DNA from: Elusimicrobiota bacterium | Lineage (GTDB): Bacteria > Elusimicrobiota > Elusimicrobia > 2-02-FULL-39-32 | Assembly (NCBI GenBank): GCA_021730935.1 | Contig: JAKFYJ010000004.1 | Coordinates: 78,412 to 142,411, forward strand | Length of the DNA stretch: 64,000 nt | Direction: 5' to 3' | The notes under the pieces: generated by a model | What the model was told of the DNA's origin: nothing | The model's input: the letters and a program-made list of their open reading frames with translations, nothing else | The model's database searches: none | Shown: one piece after another, positions 32,461-41,776 of the stretch | Position numbering within the stretch: the stretch's first letter is position 1 | Layout: each line of letters begins with the position of its first letter | Translations under genes and position numbers: made by a program

Positions 32461-33056
32461 TGGCAGAACACGAAATCAAAAACTTATTTAAAGTAAAACA
32501 GGCGCTCCTGGAAGGTCATTTTCAGCTGACTTCCGGCCGCCATTCGAGCGCTTATATCCAGTGCGCTCTCGTCTTGCAATATCCTGACGTCGCCGAAAAA
32601 CTCGGCGAAGAACTGGTCGCCCGCGTGCGTGAAGAAAATGCGGGAGTTCCTGTCCGCGTAAACGCCGTTTGCGCGCCTGCCATCGGCGGGATTATCCTGG
32701 GTCACGTCGTGGCCAGGGCTTTTGGAGCGCGCGCGATATTCGCCGAAAGAGATTCCGGCGACGGCCTCTTGAAACTCCGCCGCGGGTTTGAAATCAAGCC
32801 CGGGGAAACTGTTTTGGCCGTTGAGGATGTGATCACCACCGGAGGGTCTCTCAAGGAAATCGTTCAGATGGTGCAATCGTCCGGCGGACGGCTGATGGGG
32901 GTGGCTTCCGTTGCTGAAAGAAGTGCCACTCCCGTGGACTTTGGAACGACCAAGACGGTTTTGCTTAAACTTCCGTTAAAAGATTATTTGCCGCAGGATT
33001 GCCCTCTCTGCAAGGAAGGCACTCCCGCGATCAAGCCCGGAAGCAGAGTCAAATAA
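32457..33056 (+). CDS. pyrE: Orotate phosphoribosyltransferase
   Basis: A 199-residue PRTase adding PRPP to orotate. LTSGRHSSAYIQCALV matches the family SGxxSxxY region, and TVLAVEDVITTGGSLKEIV is the PRPP loop. The C-terminal CPLCKEG has two Cys in a CxxC form seen in some PyrE proteins; its role is unknown. Gene order pyrF-pyrE within the operon places PRPP users side by side. Confidence 0.93.
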   Translation: MMAEHEIKNLFKVKQALLEGHFQLTSGRHSSAYIQCALVLQYPDVAEKLGEELVARVREENAGVPVRVNAVCAPAIGGIILGHVVARAFGARAIFAERDSGDGLLKLRRGFEIKPGETVLAVEDVITTGGSLKEIVQMVQSSGGRLMGVASVAERSATPVDFGTTKTVLLKLPLKDYLPQDCPLCKEGTPAIKPGSRVK

Positions 33057-33057
33057 A

Positions 33058-34053
33058 ATGAGCGGATTAACCTATGCGCAAGCCGGCGTTTCCATTGATG
33101 CCGGAAACGAGTTGGTCCGTCGGATCAAGAAACTGGTCGCGGCCTCGAAGAAACCCAACAAAGCCATCGGCGGATTTTCGGGCCTCTATCCCCTTCCCAA
33201 ACCCTTAAACAATTTCCTGCTTTCCGGATGCTGTGACGGCGTCGGCACCAAACTCAAAATTGCCGAGATCCTGAACAAGCACGACACCATCGGCATCGAT
33301 CTGGTGGCGATGAATGTCAACGACCTCATCTGCGTCGGGGCCAAACCCCTTTTCTTTTTGGATTATTTTGCCTGCGGAAAATTGGATGTTGAAGTCGCAG
33401 AAGACGTGATCCGCGGCATCGTGCGTGGCTGTGAAGAATCGGACTGCGTTTTGTTGGGCGGAGAAACCGCTGAGATGCCCGGGTTTTATAAGCCTGGCGA
33501 ATATGATCTGGCCGGTTTCGCACTGGGACTCGTTGGACAAAAACAGGTCGTCGACGGCAAAAAAATAAAGGCTGGAGATGTCGTGATCGGGATCCCTTCG
33601 AGCGGGTTCCATTCCAATGGATATTCGCTGGTCCGCAAAGTTTTTTCTGAAGATGAAATCCGCCAGTATGGCAAGGAGCTTTTGGCTCCGACCCGCCTTT
33701 ATGTGAGGCCCGTCGTCAAACTCCTGGAATCGAAAGATAAAAAAGTTCAGGGAGCGGTCAAAGCCATTGCGCACATCACGGGCGGCGGATGGTTTGAAAA
33801 TCCTCCCAGAGTTTTCCCGAAAGGGTTTCAGGCGAACCTCCGTCTCGGGAGCTGGCAGATTCACGATATTTTTACGAAACTTCAGAAAAAAGGTAATGTC
33901 GCTCACAACGAAATGTTCCGCACTTTTAACATGGGCATCGGGCTTATGCTTGTCGTTGATAAAAATAAGGCGGATGCCGTGAAAAAGCATTTCAAAGACG
34001 CCGTGATTCTGGGCGAGATGGCAAAAGGCTCCGAAGGCGTGGTGTTGAAATGA
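33058..34053 (+). CDS. purM: Phosphoribosylformylglycinamidine cyclo-ligase
   Basis: A 331-residue AIR synthetase, step five of purine synthesis, converting FGAM to AIR with ATP. TYAQAGVSIDAGNELV is the family start. LLSGCCDGVGTKLKIA, IDLVAMNVNDLICVGAKPL, LGGETAEMPGFY and IGIPSSGFHSNGYSLV follow in order. It begins two bases after pyrE, so purine genes resume after the six-gene pyrimidine block. It overlaps purB as ATGA. Confidence 0.95.
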   Translation: MSGLTYAQAGVSIDAGNELVRRIKKLVAASKKPNKAIGGFSGLYPLPKPLNNFLLSGCCDGVGTKLKIAEILNKHDTIGIDLVAMNVNDLICVGAKPLFFLDYFACGKLDVEVAEDVIRGIVRGCEESDCVLLGGETAEMPGFYKPGEYDLAGFALGLVGQKQVVDGKKIKAGDVVIGIPSSGFHSNGYSLVRKVFSEDEIRQYGKELLAPTRLYVRPVVKLLESKDKKVQGAVKAIAHITGGGWFENPPRVFPKGFQANLRLGSWQIHDIFTKLQKKGNVAHNEMFRTFNMGIGLMLVVDKNKADAVKKHFKDAVILGEMAKGSEGVVLK

Positions 34054-35351
34054 TCCCGCGTTACAGCCGTCCCGAAATGACCGCCATCTGGGCGGAAGAA
34101 AACCGTTTCCAGGTTATGCTCCAGGTTGAAATTCTGGCGATGGAATCGATGGTGAAGCAAGGGAAGGTTCCCAAAGCCGATCTCGAAGAAGTGAAGAAAA
34201 AGGCCGCGATCAATGTGGATGAGATCAACGAGATCGAGAAAGTCGTGAAACACGATATCATCGCGTTTCTCTCCCAGATTGAAAGAAAAGTCGGGAAAGC
34301 CGCGCGCCACCTCCACATGGGCATGACCTCTTCGGACGTTCTGGACACGGCGCTTGCAGTTCAGATGGTGCAGTCTGCGGAGCTGATCGAAAAGGATCTT
34401 AAAAATTTAAAGAAAGCTCTCGCGGAACTCGCCAAAAAACATAAAACCACGATCATGGCAGGCCGCACTCACGGCGTTCACGCTGAACCCACCACTTTCG
34501 GGCTGAAAGTCGCAGGATGGTTCGCGGAAATTGAGAGAGACGAAGAGCGGATGAAAGAGGCGAGGAAAATTGTCGCGTTCGGCAAGATCTCGGGAGCGGT
34601 GGGGACCTATGCTCATTTGGATCCGAATCTTGAAAAATTTGTTTTGGGGAAATTGAATCTGCAGGTGGAACCGGTCTCCACACAGATCGTTCCGCGGGAC
34701 CGCCACGCGCAGTTTCTTTCCACCATCGCCTTGATCGGCGGAACCCTGGAGCGCATTGCTCTCGAAATCCGGCACCTTCAAAGGACAGAAGTTCTCGAAG
34801 CCGAAGAACCCTTCTCGGAAGGTCAGCGCGGTTCTTCCGCCATGCCTCACAAGAGAAATCCCGTTGGTTGCGAAAATATCTGCGGACTCTCGCGTTTGCT
34901 CCGCTCCAATTCCATGGCCGCTTTGGAGAACATGGCTCTGTGGCACGAGCGCGACATCTCCCACTCTTCCGTCGAACGCGTGATCCTGCCGGACTCTTTG
35001 ATTTTACTGGATTATATGGTTCAGCGCATGACCGGGATTATTTCCGGCTTGCAGGTTTATCCTGAAAAGATGAGGGCCAACCTCGACAAAACTTTCCTCA
35101 TTTTGGCGTCCCAAAGGCTGATGCTTCAGATCCTGCAGAAGTCAAAAGGGAAGTATTCCCGGGAAGATGCTTATAAGCTTGTTCAGGGCAACGCTCAGAA
35201 AGCCTGGACGGAAGGCAACGATTTCAAAAAGCTCATTCTTGAGAGCAAAGACATCCGCGCCGTCCTGAGCGAAAAAGAAATCCTGGACAGTTTCGACCCC
35301 GCCTATTTCGTCCGCCACAGAGACCTCGTTTTTAAACGATTGGGGCTCTAA
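34050..35351 (+). CDS. purB: Adenylosuccinate lyase
   Basis: A 433-residue fumarase/aspartase-superfamily lyase acting twice in purine synthesis (SAICAR to AICAR and adenylosuccinate to AMP). MIPRYSRPEMTAIWAEE is the typical bacterial N-terminus. LHMGMTSSDVLDTA, GRTHGVHAEPTTFGLK and the signature loop GSSAMPHKRNPVGCENI with the catalytic Ser are intact. It closes the pur/pyr operon, which in this window lacks purD, purE, purK, purC, purH, purN and purA. Its 3' end overlaps a minus-strand gene by four bases. Confidence 0.95.
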   Translation: MIPRYSRPEMTAIWAEENRFQVMLQVEILAMESMVKQGKVPKADLEEVKKKAAINVDEINEIEKVVKHDIIAFLSQIERKVGKAARHLHMGMTSSDVLDTALAVQMVQSAELIEKDLKNLKKALAELAKKHKTTIMAGRTHGVHAEPTTFGLKVAGWFAEIERDEERMKEARKIVAFGKISGAVGTYAHLDPNLEKFVLGKLNLQVEPVSTQIVPRDRHAQFLSTIALIGGTLERIALEIRHLQRTEVLEAEEPFSEGQRGSSAMPHKRNPVGCENICGLSRLLRSNSMAALENMALWHERDISHSSVERVILPDSLILLDYMVQRMTGIISGLQVYPEKMRANLDKTFLILASQRLMLQILQKSKGKYSREDAYKLVQGNAQKAWTEGNDFKKLILESKDIRAVLSEKEILDSFDPAYFVRHRDLVFKRLGL

Positions 35352-35821
35352 TCCTGATGTTCAGCGGGCGTGGCCTTGCTCACGCCAACTCCATAGTCAT
35401 AGACTAACTCTCCGCCGCAGCGGGCCGCGGCAAAGAGCAGCCCAACAGAGGCCAGCCAAACCAGAGCGAACAGAGATTTCCATCCAAACGCCATGTCGGG
35501 GAACCGTTTCCTGAAAATGATCCGCACGACGGACAATGCCGTGAAAATTCCTGCAGTCCATAACCCAAGTTCTTCGTGCTCTTCAATTTCTTCCATCGCA
35601 GTTGCCAGGTGAGGAACGGTTTTTTCGGCCAGCAGTCCCGCGCCCGCAGCCGCAATGGCCGCGATCGTTCCCAGCCAGAGGAGCCAGGAAATCGTAAATC
35701 CGATTGACGGAAATTTTTCGGCTTTGCCCGTCAGCTGGAACAGCTGGAGCGCCAGGCCCAGCGTCAGGAGCGCGATGGGGAAGTGGACCACCATCGGGTG
35801 AAGCAGAAATAATTTATCCAT
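35348..35821 (-). CDS. DUF2231-like four-helix membrane protein of the efflux operon
   Basis: A 157-residue membrane protein with about four helices (near residues 13-30, 40-65, 88-105 and 114-133). LLHPMVVHFPIALLTLGLAL with conserved His residues is the signature of the DUF2231 family, often found with heavy-metal efflux or cytochrome genes. The function is not known. It is the last gene of the efflux operon, overlapping cusA by eight bases and purB, tail to tail, by four. Confidence 0.75.
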   Translation of the reverse strand: MDKLFLLHPMVVHFPIALLTLGLALQLFQLTGKAEKFPSIGFTISWLLWLGTIAAIAAAGAGLLAEKTVPHLATAMEEIEEHEELGLWTAGIFTALSVVRIIFRKRFPDMAFGWKSLFALVWLASVGLLFAAARCGGELVYDYGVGVSKATPAEHQD

Positions 35822-38800
35822 TTGTTGTCTCCTCCTTTAATTTCCCAAATTTTTGTTTCCACAATATGTAGATCGGCGGATACACCAGCAGTTCCAGAAT
35901 GAAACTCGACAAGAGTCCGCCCGCCATGGGAGCGGCCACGCGCTTCATCATGTCCGCCCCCGCTCCGTCAGACCATAGGATCGGAACCAGGCCGATCGCC
36001 GCCGCGCACACCGTCATCATTTTGGGGCGGATGCGCTTGACCGCGCCGTGGACGATGGCTTCCCGCAGGTCTCCGACATTTTTCATTCTATCTTTTTGCA
36101 AGGCATCATTGAAAGATAAGTCCAAAAATAAAAGCATGAAAACCCCTGTCTCGGCGTCCAGCCCCATGAGAGCGATCATGCCGACCCAAACCGCGATCGA
36201 GGTGTTGTATCCCAGGGCATAGAGGAACCATACGGCGCCGATCAAAGAAAAGGGGACAGCAAGCATGACGATTCCGGCTTTGAAGGCAGACTTCGTGTTC
36301 ATGTAGAGAAGCATGAATATGATGAAAATGGTGACGGGGATCACGATCTTGAGGCGTTCACGGACTCTCATCATGTTTTCGTATTGGCCGCTCCAGAGAA
36401 TTGAATATCCCGTCGGAAGCGTGAGTTTTTCCTGCACGAGTTTTTTGGCTTCGTTCACATAGCCGCCGATGTCGCGGTCAGCCACATCCACATAAACATA
36501 TCCTGACAACATTCCGTTTTCGTCTCGGATCATGGAGGGGCCCTGAACGAGGGCGATGTCGGCCAGCTGTTCAAGAGGAATTTGCGCGCCTCCCATCGTT
36601 GGAACCAGAACGCGGCGCAGTTTGGGGATGTTGTCTCTCATTTCGCGCGCATAACGGACATTGACGGTATAGCGTTCTCTCCCTTCCACGGTCGTCGTGA
36701 CCGGCTCGCCGCCGATGGCGGACATCACGATCATCTCGGCGTCTTTCACGCTCAAGCCGTATCTTGCCAGTTGATCTCGCCGCAAATTAAAGTCAAGGAA
36801 ATATCCACCGGCAGTTCTCTCTGCAAAAACGCTTCGGGTTCCCGGAACATCTTTCACGATCATTTCGATGTGGGAGCCGATGCGTTCGATTTCGTTGAGA
36901 TCTGACCCGAATATCTTTATGCCGACGGGCGTGCGGATTCCGGTTGAGAGCATGTCGATCCTGTTTTTGATCGGCATGGTCCAGGCATTCACGACGCCAG
37001 GGAATTTCATTTTGGAGTCCATCTCTCGAATGAGGTCGTCTTTCGTGTGAATGCTTTTTCTCCATTGGCTTTGGGGTTTGAGGAGGACTGTCGTTTCCAT
37101 CATCGAGAAGGGCGCGGGATCCGTCGAGGTTTCGGCTCGCCCCGCTTTTCCGAACACGCGCTCCACTTCCGGAAAACTTTTAAGAATCTGATCCTGGGTT
37201 TGCAGGAGTTTCTGCGCTTCCGTCACGGAAATGCCCGGCAATGTCGTGGGCATATATAGGATGGACCCTTCATAAAGAGGCGGCATGAACTCGGAACCGA
37301 GCTTGAGATAAACCGGAATGGTCGTGATGACGAGGATGAGCGCTGTCGCGATGGTGGCTTTGGGATATTTCAGCACGAACCTGCAAGCGGGCTCATAAAC
37401 ACGGAAAAGAATTTTGCTTATGGGATGTTTCTCCTCGGGATAATATTTTCCGACGGTGACGGAGTTGATGATCCAGGAGAGCCAGGCAGGCCTGTAATGC
37501 ACAAAATCCATGCGGGTGAACATCATTCTCATGGCTGGGTCCAGAGTGACGGCCAGGATCGCGGCAATGGCCATGGCGAAATTTTTGGCATAGGCCAGGG
37601 GCTTGAAGAGACGGCCCTCCTGGTCCACGAGCGTGAAAACGGGCAGGAACGCGACCGCAATCACCAGGAGTGAAAAAAACACGGACGGCCCCACTTCCTT
37701 GAGAGCGTTCAAGCGCACTTCATGAAAGTCTCCCACTCTGCCATGCTCATCCCAAAGCTGAAGTTTTTTATAGGCGTTTTCAACCTCCACGATCGCGCCG
37801 TCCACGAGGACCCCGATGGATATGGCGATGCCGGCCAGAGACATGATGTTGGAGGTGAGCCCCATAAAATACATGGGGATGAATGAGAGCAGGACCGCGA
37901 CCGGGATTGTCACGATGGGGATCACGGCAGAAGGGATGTGCCAGAGGAATATCAATATGACCAAACTCACGATGATCAATTCCTCGACCAGAGTATGTTT
38001 AAGAGTATTGATGGATCTGTGAATCAGGTTTGATCGGTCATAGGTGGTGATGAGCTCCACGCCTTTGGGCAGAGACGATTTGATCTGTTCAATTTTTTCT
38101 TTGACCCGGTCGATGACATTCAGAGCGTTTTCTCCATGACGCATGATCACGATGCCGCCCACAGTGTCGCCTTCGCCGTCCAGATCCGCGACGCCCCGCC
38201 TCATCTCCGGCCCGATCGCGACATGGCCGAGATGCTTGATCAAAATGGGCGTGCCTTTTCTGTCAGCGCTCACGACGATGTTTTCGATGTCCTCCACGCT
38301 TCTCGCATATCCCCGGCCTCGGATCATATATTCCGCTCCGCTGAACTCCACGAGCCTGCCTCCGACATCGTTGTTGCCGTCACGGACAGCGTCCACAACT
38401 TTCGTCAGGGGGATGTTGTATGCCACAAGCGCGTTGGGATTTAAATTCACCTGATACTGTTTCTGAAATCCTCCGATGCTGGCCACTTCTGACACGCCCG
38501 GGACACTCTGGAGCGCATATCTGAGATTCCAGTCCTGGAACGATCTCAAATCCGCAAGGCTGTTTTGGCCTGATTTATCGACGAGAGCGTATTGATAAAC
38601 CCAGCCCACTCCTGTGGCGTCCGGGCCCAGTTCTGTTTTTACGCCTTCAGGAAGTTTGGGCAAAATTTTGGAAAGATATTCCATCGTCCGGCTCCTGGCC
38701 CAATAAATGTCGGTTCCGTCCTGGAAAATGACATACACATATGAAAAACCAAAATCAGAAAATCCACGGATGGCTTTCACTTTGGGGGCGCCCAAGAGAG

Positions 38801-39011
38801 CCGTGATGATGGGATAGGTCACCTGGTCTTCCAGAATGTCGGGGGAACGGTCCCACCTGGAATAGATGATGACCTGGGTGTCGGAGAGATCCGGAATGGC
38901 GTCCAGGGGAACGTGTTTCAAGGCATAGACCGCATAAACCATCGCGCAAGCAGTCAGGATGATGACGAGGAATTTGTTTTTTGCCGACCAATCAATAATT
39001 TTTTCTATCAT
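35814..39011 (-). CDS. cusA: CusA/CzcA-type RND heavy-metal efflux pump
   Basis: A 1065-residue inner-membrane RND pump with the usual twelve helices and two periplasmic loops. The N-terminus MIEKIIDWSAKNKFLV, DAIPDLSDTQVIIYSRW, and helix 4 SLAGIAISIGVLVDGAIVEV with its relay Asp match heavy-metal RND proteins. CusA of E. coli is the nearest well-known relative, so Cu(I)/Ag(I) export is likely; Zn/Co/Cd export (CzcA) cannot be excluded. With cusB and the TolC-like gene it would form a tripartite system across the envelope. Four bases separate it from cusB. Confidence 0.93.
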   Translation of the reverse strand: MIEKIIDWSAKNKFLVIILTACAMVYAVYALKHVPLDAIPDLSDTQVIIYSRWDRSPDILEDQVTYPIITALLGAPKVKAIRGFSDFGFSYVYVIFQDGTDIYWARSRTMEYLSKILPKLPEGVKTELGPDATGVGWVYQYALVDKSGQNSLADLRSFQDWNLRYALQSVPGVSEVASIGGFQKQYQVNLNPNALVAYNIPLTKVVDAVRDGNNDVGGRLVEFSGAEYMIRGRGYARSVEDIENIVVSADRKGTPILIKHLGHVAIGPEMRRGVADLDGEGDTVGGIVIMRHGENALNVIDRVKEKIEQIKSSLPKGVELITTYDRSNLIHRSINTLKHTLVEELIIVSLVILIFLWHIPSAVIPIVTIPVAVLLSFIPMYFMGLTSNIMSLAGIAISIGVLVDGAIVEVENAYKKLQLWDEHGRVGDFHEVRLNALKEVGPSVFFSLLVIAVAFLPVFTLVDQEGRLFKPLAYAKNFAMAIAAILAVTLDPAMRMMFTRMDFVHYRPAWLSWIINSVTVGKYYPEEKHPISKILFRVYEPACRFVLKYPKATIATALILVITTIPVYLKLGSEFMPPLYEGSILYMPTTLPGISVTEAQKLLQTQDQILKSFPEVERVFGKAGRAETSTDPAPFSMMETTVLLKPQSQWRKSIHTKDDLIREMDSKMKFPGVVNAWTMPIKNRIDMLSTGIRTPVGIKIFGSDLNEIERIGSHIEMIVKDVPGTRSVFAERTAGGYFLDFNLRRDQLARYGLSVKDAEMIVMSAIGGEPVTTTVEGRERYTVNVRYAREMRDNIPKLRRVLVPTMGGAQIPLEQLADIALVQGPSMIRDENGMLSGYVYVDVADRDIGGYVNEAKKLVQEKLTLPTGYSILWSGQYENMMRVRERLKIVIPVTIFIIFMLLYMNTKSAFKAGIVMLAVPFSLIGAVWFLYALGYNTSIAVWVGMIALMGLDAETGVFMLLFLDLSFNDALQKDRMKNVGDLREAIVHGAVKRIRPKMMTVCAAAIGLVPILWSDGAGADMMKRVAAPMAGGLLSSFILELLVYPPIYILWKQKFGKLKEETTNG

Positions 39012-39015
39012 AAAA

Positions 39016-40065
39016 TTAATGCTGATGCCCTGATCCGGAAATGGCCGCCTTGAGTCTTGATTCTGAGTCGATCAGAAAATTAGCGGAAGTGACGATTTTT
39101 TCACCTTCAGATAATCCGCTCACGATTTCATAAAATCCTTCCGCCTCCTGTCCCGTGACCACTTCTCTCGGACTATAGCTTCCGGGGGATGTGACAACAA
39201 AAACGAGTTTGCGTTCGCCCGTGTCCATCACGGCTTCTTCCGGCACAGCCAGTTTTTTCCCGAGGGGAACAACGATTTTGGCGTCCACATACATGTCTGG
39301 CTTAAGCAATCCTTCCTTATTGGGCACCTGAGCTCTCACGCGCAATGACCGGCTCTCGGGATTTAAATTCGCATCAACGGATTTTATGGTTCCGCTGAAA
39401 ACTTTTCCCGGCACGGCGGACGCGGTCACTTCCATCACTTGCCCCGGCTTCACGAGGCCGGATTCGAACTCATAAATTTGCGCGTAGATCCAAACCAATC
39501 CGCCTCGCTCTCCCAGGATCAAGTTCGTTTGATTGCCCTGCCCCTTTTTAAGGTCTTCCATTTGCTCTCGGGAAAATCCGAGCTGACGGAGTTTGAGGGA
39601 GGAGGACCGGACCATGGAGTTCGCCCGCTCAATGTCTTCCGGCAAGGGACTGTCATTGATTTTTACTCTCGCATCCAGCGCGCCCTGATATTCCGCAATG
39701 GCGTTATAAAGTTCCGTGTCATAGGCGACGCGGGCTGAAGCGCGAAGGACTTTTTTAAGCTCCATCATTTCCGCGGACCCGGTCTTTACGCCGATGAGCT
39801 GCTGACGTTCCGTCGTAATTTTAACTTCTCCAGGCAGTGCCGTCTGCGAAGATTGAGAATGTTCTTCAGCATCCGCCAGAACAAGAGTCATCCCGCAGAT
39901 GGGACAACTGCCCGGTTTGTCGGAAGTATATGTGGGGTGCATCGGGCAGTGGTATATCACTCTTTTCTGCTCCTGAGTCTGATGATCCGCGTGGTCCGAT
40001 TTCTTGCAGGCATAAAATGTCGCCGCGCCGGCCAAAAGAACAATCGATAAAAATATTTTTTTCAT
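39016..40065 (-). CDS. cusB: CusB-like periplasmic adaptor with heavy-metal-binding domain
   Basis: A 349-residue membrane fusion protein. The signal or lipoprotein leader is MKKIFLSIVLLAGAATFYAC. A heavy-metal-binding domain (about residues 36-62) follows, with YHCPMHPTYTSDKPG and CPICGMTLV, the Cys/Met/His pattern typical of copper-associated adaptors. Then come the barrel-sandwich, hairpin and beta-barrel domains (GRGG-like GERGGLVWIYAQIYEFE and SGTIKSVDANLNPESRSLRV). It links the pump to the outer-membrane channel and may hand over metal. It overlaps the TolC-like gene by four bases. Confidence 0.92.
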   Translation of the reverse strand: MKKIFLSIVLLAGAATFYACKKSDHADHQTQEQKRVIYHCPMHPTYTSDKPGSCPICGMTLVLADAEEHSQSSQTALPGEVKITTERQQLIGVKTGSAEMMELKKVLRASARVAYDTELYNAIAEYQGALDARVKINDSPLPEDIERANSMVRSSSLKLRQLGFSREQMEDLKKGQGNQTNLILGERGGLVWIYAQIYEFESGLVKPGQVMEVTASAVPGKVFSGTIKSVDANLNPESRSLRVRAQVPNKEGLLKPDMYVDAKIVVPLGKKLAVPEEAVMDTGERKLVFVVTSPGSYSPREVVTGQEAEGFYEIVSGLSEGEKIVTSANFLIDSESRLKAAISGSGHQH

Positions 40066-41291
40066 TTTATCACCTCTGTTAACGGCTTGCCCAGAACCTG
40101 CTCGAGCTCCGCGATCATTTTTGTATAGTCCGCCAGGTGCTGATAATGTTCCAGCTGAAACTGCACGAGATTCCTCTGCACATCAATCAGGTCCAGAAAA
40201 CTTGCGCGGTCCGATTGATAGGCCGTCTGTGTTATCTTGAGCGCATTTTCCGTCTGGGGAATCACGCTGGTCCGATAAAGCTTGATCAGCCGTTCAGCGG
40301 CTTTCACTTTCACAAGCAGATCCTTCACCGTCCAAAGAGTCATGTTTCTCATGGTTTGATATTCTGCCAAACCCATTTCGGCTTCGTATTTTGCTTCGTT
40401 TGACTGCGCAATATTTTTTCCGAACCATAACGGAATCTTGGCCGCCACCATAAACTCATTGGAGCCGTCCATGTCCGGGTTGTCGGCCGAGCGCCGTTTG
40501 AGCTGGACCATGAAGTCCGGCAAATAATCATATCGTGCGTATGTGAGAGCGGCTTTGGAGTGGTGAACATGGTGAGACATTCCCTGGAGTTCCGGACGGT
40601 TTTCGACGGCGATTTGGGAAAACTTTTTATAATCCCAATCGATATCCATGATTTTGGGCTCCTCCGGCGCGCCAAGTTCCTGTTCCGGATCCTGGTTCAG
40701 AAGGATGTTGAGCATGGCCTGAGAAGTTTCTTTTTCCTGCTCAAGGGTCAGGATCATGTTGAGCGATTTTGAAAGTTCAACCTGGGCTTTGAGCACGTCC
40801 ACCTGCCCCGCTTTTCCGACGACATATTTGGATTCGGCCACCTTGGCGAAACGCCGCATGAGGTCCGCGTTCTGGTTATAAATCTCGATCGATTTGTGGG
40901 CGAGAAAAAGCATGGCATAGGCCGATTTCACCTGCGCTGTGATCTGGTTCACTTTCGCTTGCCCTGATTCCCGGCTCATGAAAGCTTCTCTGCGCGCGAT
41001 GTTGCCCTTGAGAGTCAGTTTCCCGGGAAAAGGGATGTCCTGTGAAACGCCGATGACCCGCTCGCGGTTGGAATACATCGTCTCATAAGAAAAAGTGGTG
41101 CGGTCCCATCCGGACTCGGATCCGACTCTGGCTTCCATCGAGCGCCATTTTTTTTCGGCGGCTATAATTTCGGGATTATTGTTTCGAGCGATCGCCAAAA
41201 CATCGTTCAGGAGCAGAGTTTTGGGAACAGGTTCAGACGGCCAGAGATTCTGGACGGTAAAGATCATAAATATGATTGATAGAAATGACAT
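40062..41291 (-). CDS. cusC: TolC/CusC-type outer-membrane efflux protein
   Basis: A 409-residue outer-membrane efflux protein with two OEP repeats. After the leader, LLLNDVLAIARNNNPEIIAA is the family opening. Long helices follow (VDVLKAQVELSKSLNMILTL; FLDLIDVQRNLVQFQLEHY). The signal sequence MSFLSIIFMIFTVQNLWPS is short. The ATG at 41291 follows SD GGAGG; an upstream ATG at 41324 lacks one. It forms the outer channel for the CusAB pair. The symbol reflects operon context; the protein could also serve other pumps. Confidence 0.88.
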   Translation of the reverse strand: MSFLSIIFMIFTVQNLWPSEPVPKTLLLNDVLAIARNNNPEIIAAEKKWRSMEARVGSESGWDRTTFSYETMYSNRERVIGVSQDIPFPGKLTLKGNIARREAFMSRESGQAKVNQITAQVKSAYAMLFLAHKSIEIYNQNADLMRRFAKVAESKYVVGKAGQVDVLKAQVELSKSLNMILTLEQEKETSQAMLNILLNQDPEQELGAPEEPKIMDIDWDYKKFSQIAVENRPELQGMSHHVHHSKAALTYARYDYLPDFMVQLKRRSADNPDMDGSNEFMVAAKIPLWFGKNIAQSNEAKYEAEMGLAEYQTMRNMTLWTVKDLLVKVKAAERLIKLYRTSVIPQTENALKITQTAYQSDRASFLDLIDVQRNLVQFQLEHYQHLADYTKMIAELEQVLGKPLTEVIK

Positions 41292-41317
41292 GGGACCTCC
41301 ATATAAACATAACCAAA

Positions 41318-41333
41318 GGCGCAAATGCGCGCC
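41318..41333 (-). terminator. Weak hairpin between the Cys-rich gene and the TolC-like gene
   Basis: On the minus strand GGCGC-GCATTT-GCGCC is followed by TTTGGTTATG. The 5-bp stem and broken T-run make it at most a weak attenuator between the first gene of the efflux operon and the pump genes. Confidence 0.2.
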
Positions 41334-41359
41334 AGCCGGATTATCGGTTGCGAGTCAGT

Positions 41360-41731
41360 TTATTGAGGAGGAGCGCGTGAAGTGTGGAGGGACTTTGTGC
41401 CATCGGGCGGACTGGCATTGGCTTGGAGCGATGCATCCTGGCGGGACAATGATGAATTTGCGATCTTGGATTCGCTGTTGGATTTATACAAAGGGATTGT
41501 TGAATGAGAGTCTGATTGCGGAACAATTTTGGCATCGGTTCCCGCCTTGGCCTGGTCACAGCAAAGGGTGTTGCCGGACTTGGTGTGTTTCGCCTGATCG
41601 GATTTTTTAGATTGTGAGCAACAGTCGTGAGATCCCTTTGCGGAGGATTTCATGCCCATTGGGCAACTCTTGAGGGCCGAAAATGTCAGCCCCAGAACCA
41701 ATAAAAGTGAGACGAATTTGCTTGTTTTCAT
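41360..41731 (-). CDS. Small secreted Cys/Met/His-rich protein heading the efflux operon
   Basis: A 123-residue protein with a signal peptide (about residues 1-21). The mature N-terminus has Cys23-Pro-Met25-Gly-Met27, His35, Cys37-Cys38, His49 and Cys57-Cys58 within 36 residues. The rest is polar and Ser/Lys-rich. The metal-ligand density and the place at the head of a Cu/Ag efflux operon suggest a periplasmic metal-binding or sensing protein; I do not recognise a named family. It has its own near-consensus promoter. Confidence 0.65.
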   Translation of the reverse strand: MKTSKFVSLLLVLGLTFSALKSCPMGMKSSAKGSHDCCSQSKKSDQAKHTKSGNTLCCDQAKAGTDAKIVPQSDSHSTIPLYKSNSESKIANSSLSRQDASLQANASPPDGTKSLHTSRAPPQ

Positions 41732-41747
41732 GGGGGAGCCTGTTTAG

Positions 41748-41776
41748 AATATACCCCCAAAAACGGGGTTTGTCAA
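41748..41776 (-). promoter_or_regulatory. Efflux operon promoter with a CsoR-like G/C-tract palindrome in the spacer
   Basis: On the minus strand TTGACA (41771-41776) and TATATT (41748-41753) have a 17-base spacer. The spacer holds the palindrome ACCCC-N7-GGGGT (41753-41769), a layout like CsoR/RcnR copper or nickel operators. The -35 includes the TGA stop of the radical SAM gene. No csoR-like gene is in the window. Confidence 0.6.

Noticed and set aside
41095..41610. 171-codon plus-strand frame across the TolC-like and Cys-rich genes
   Set aside because: Antisense to two supported genes, with no motif of its own.
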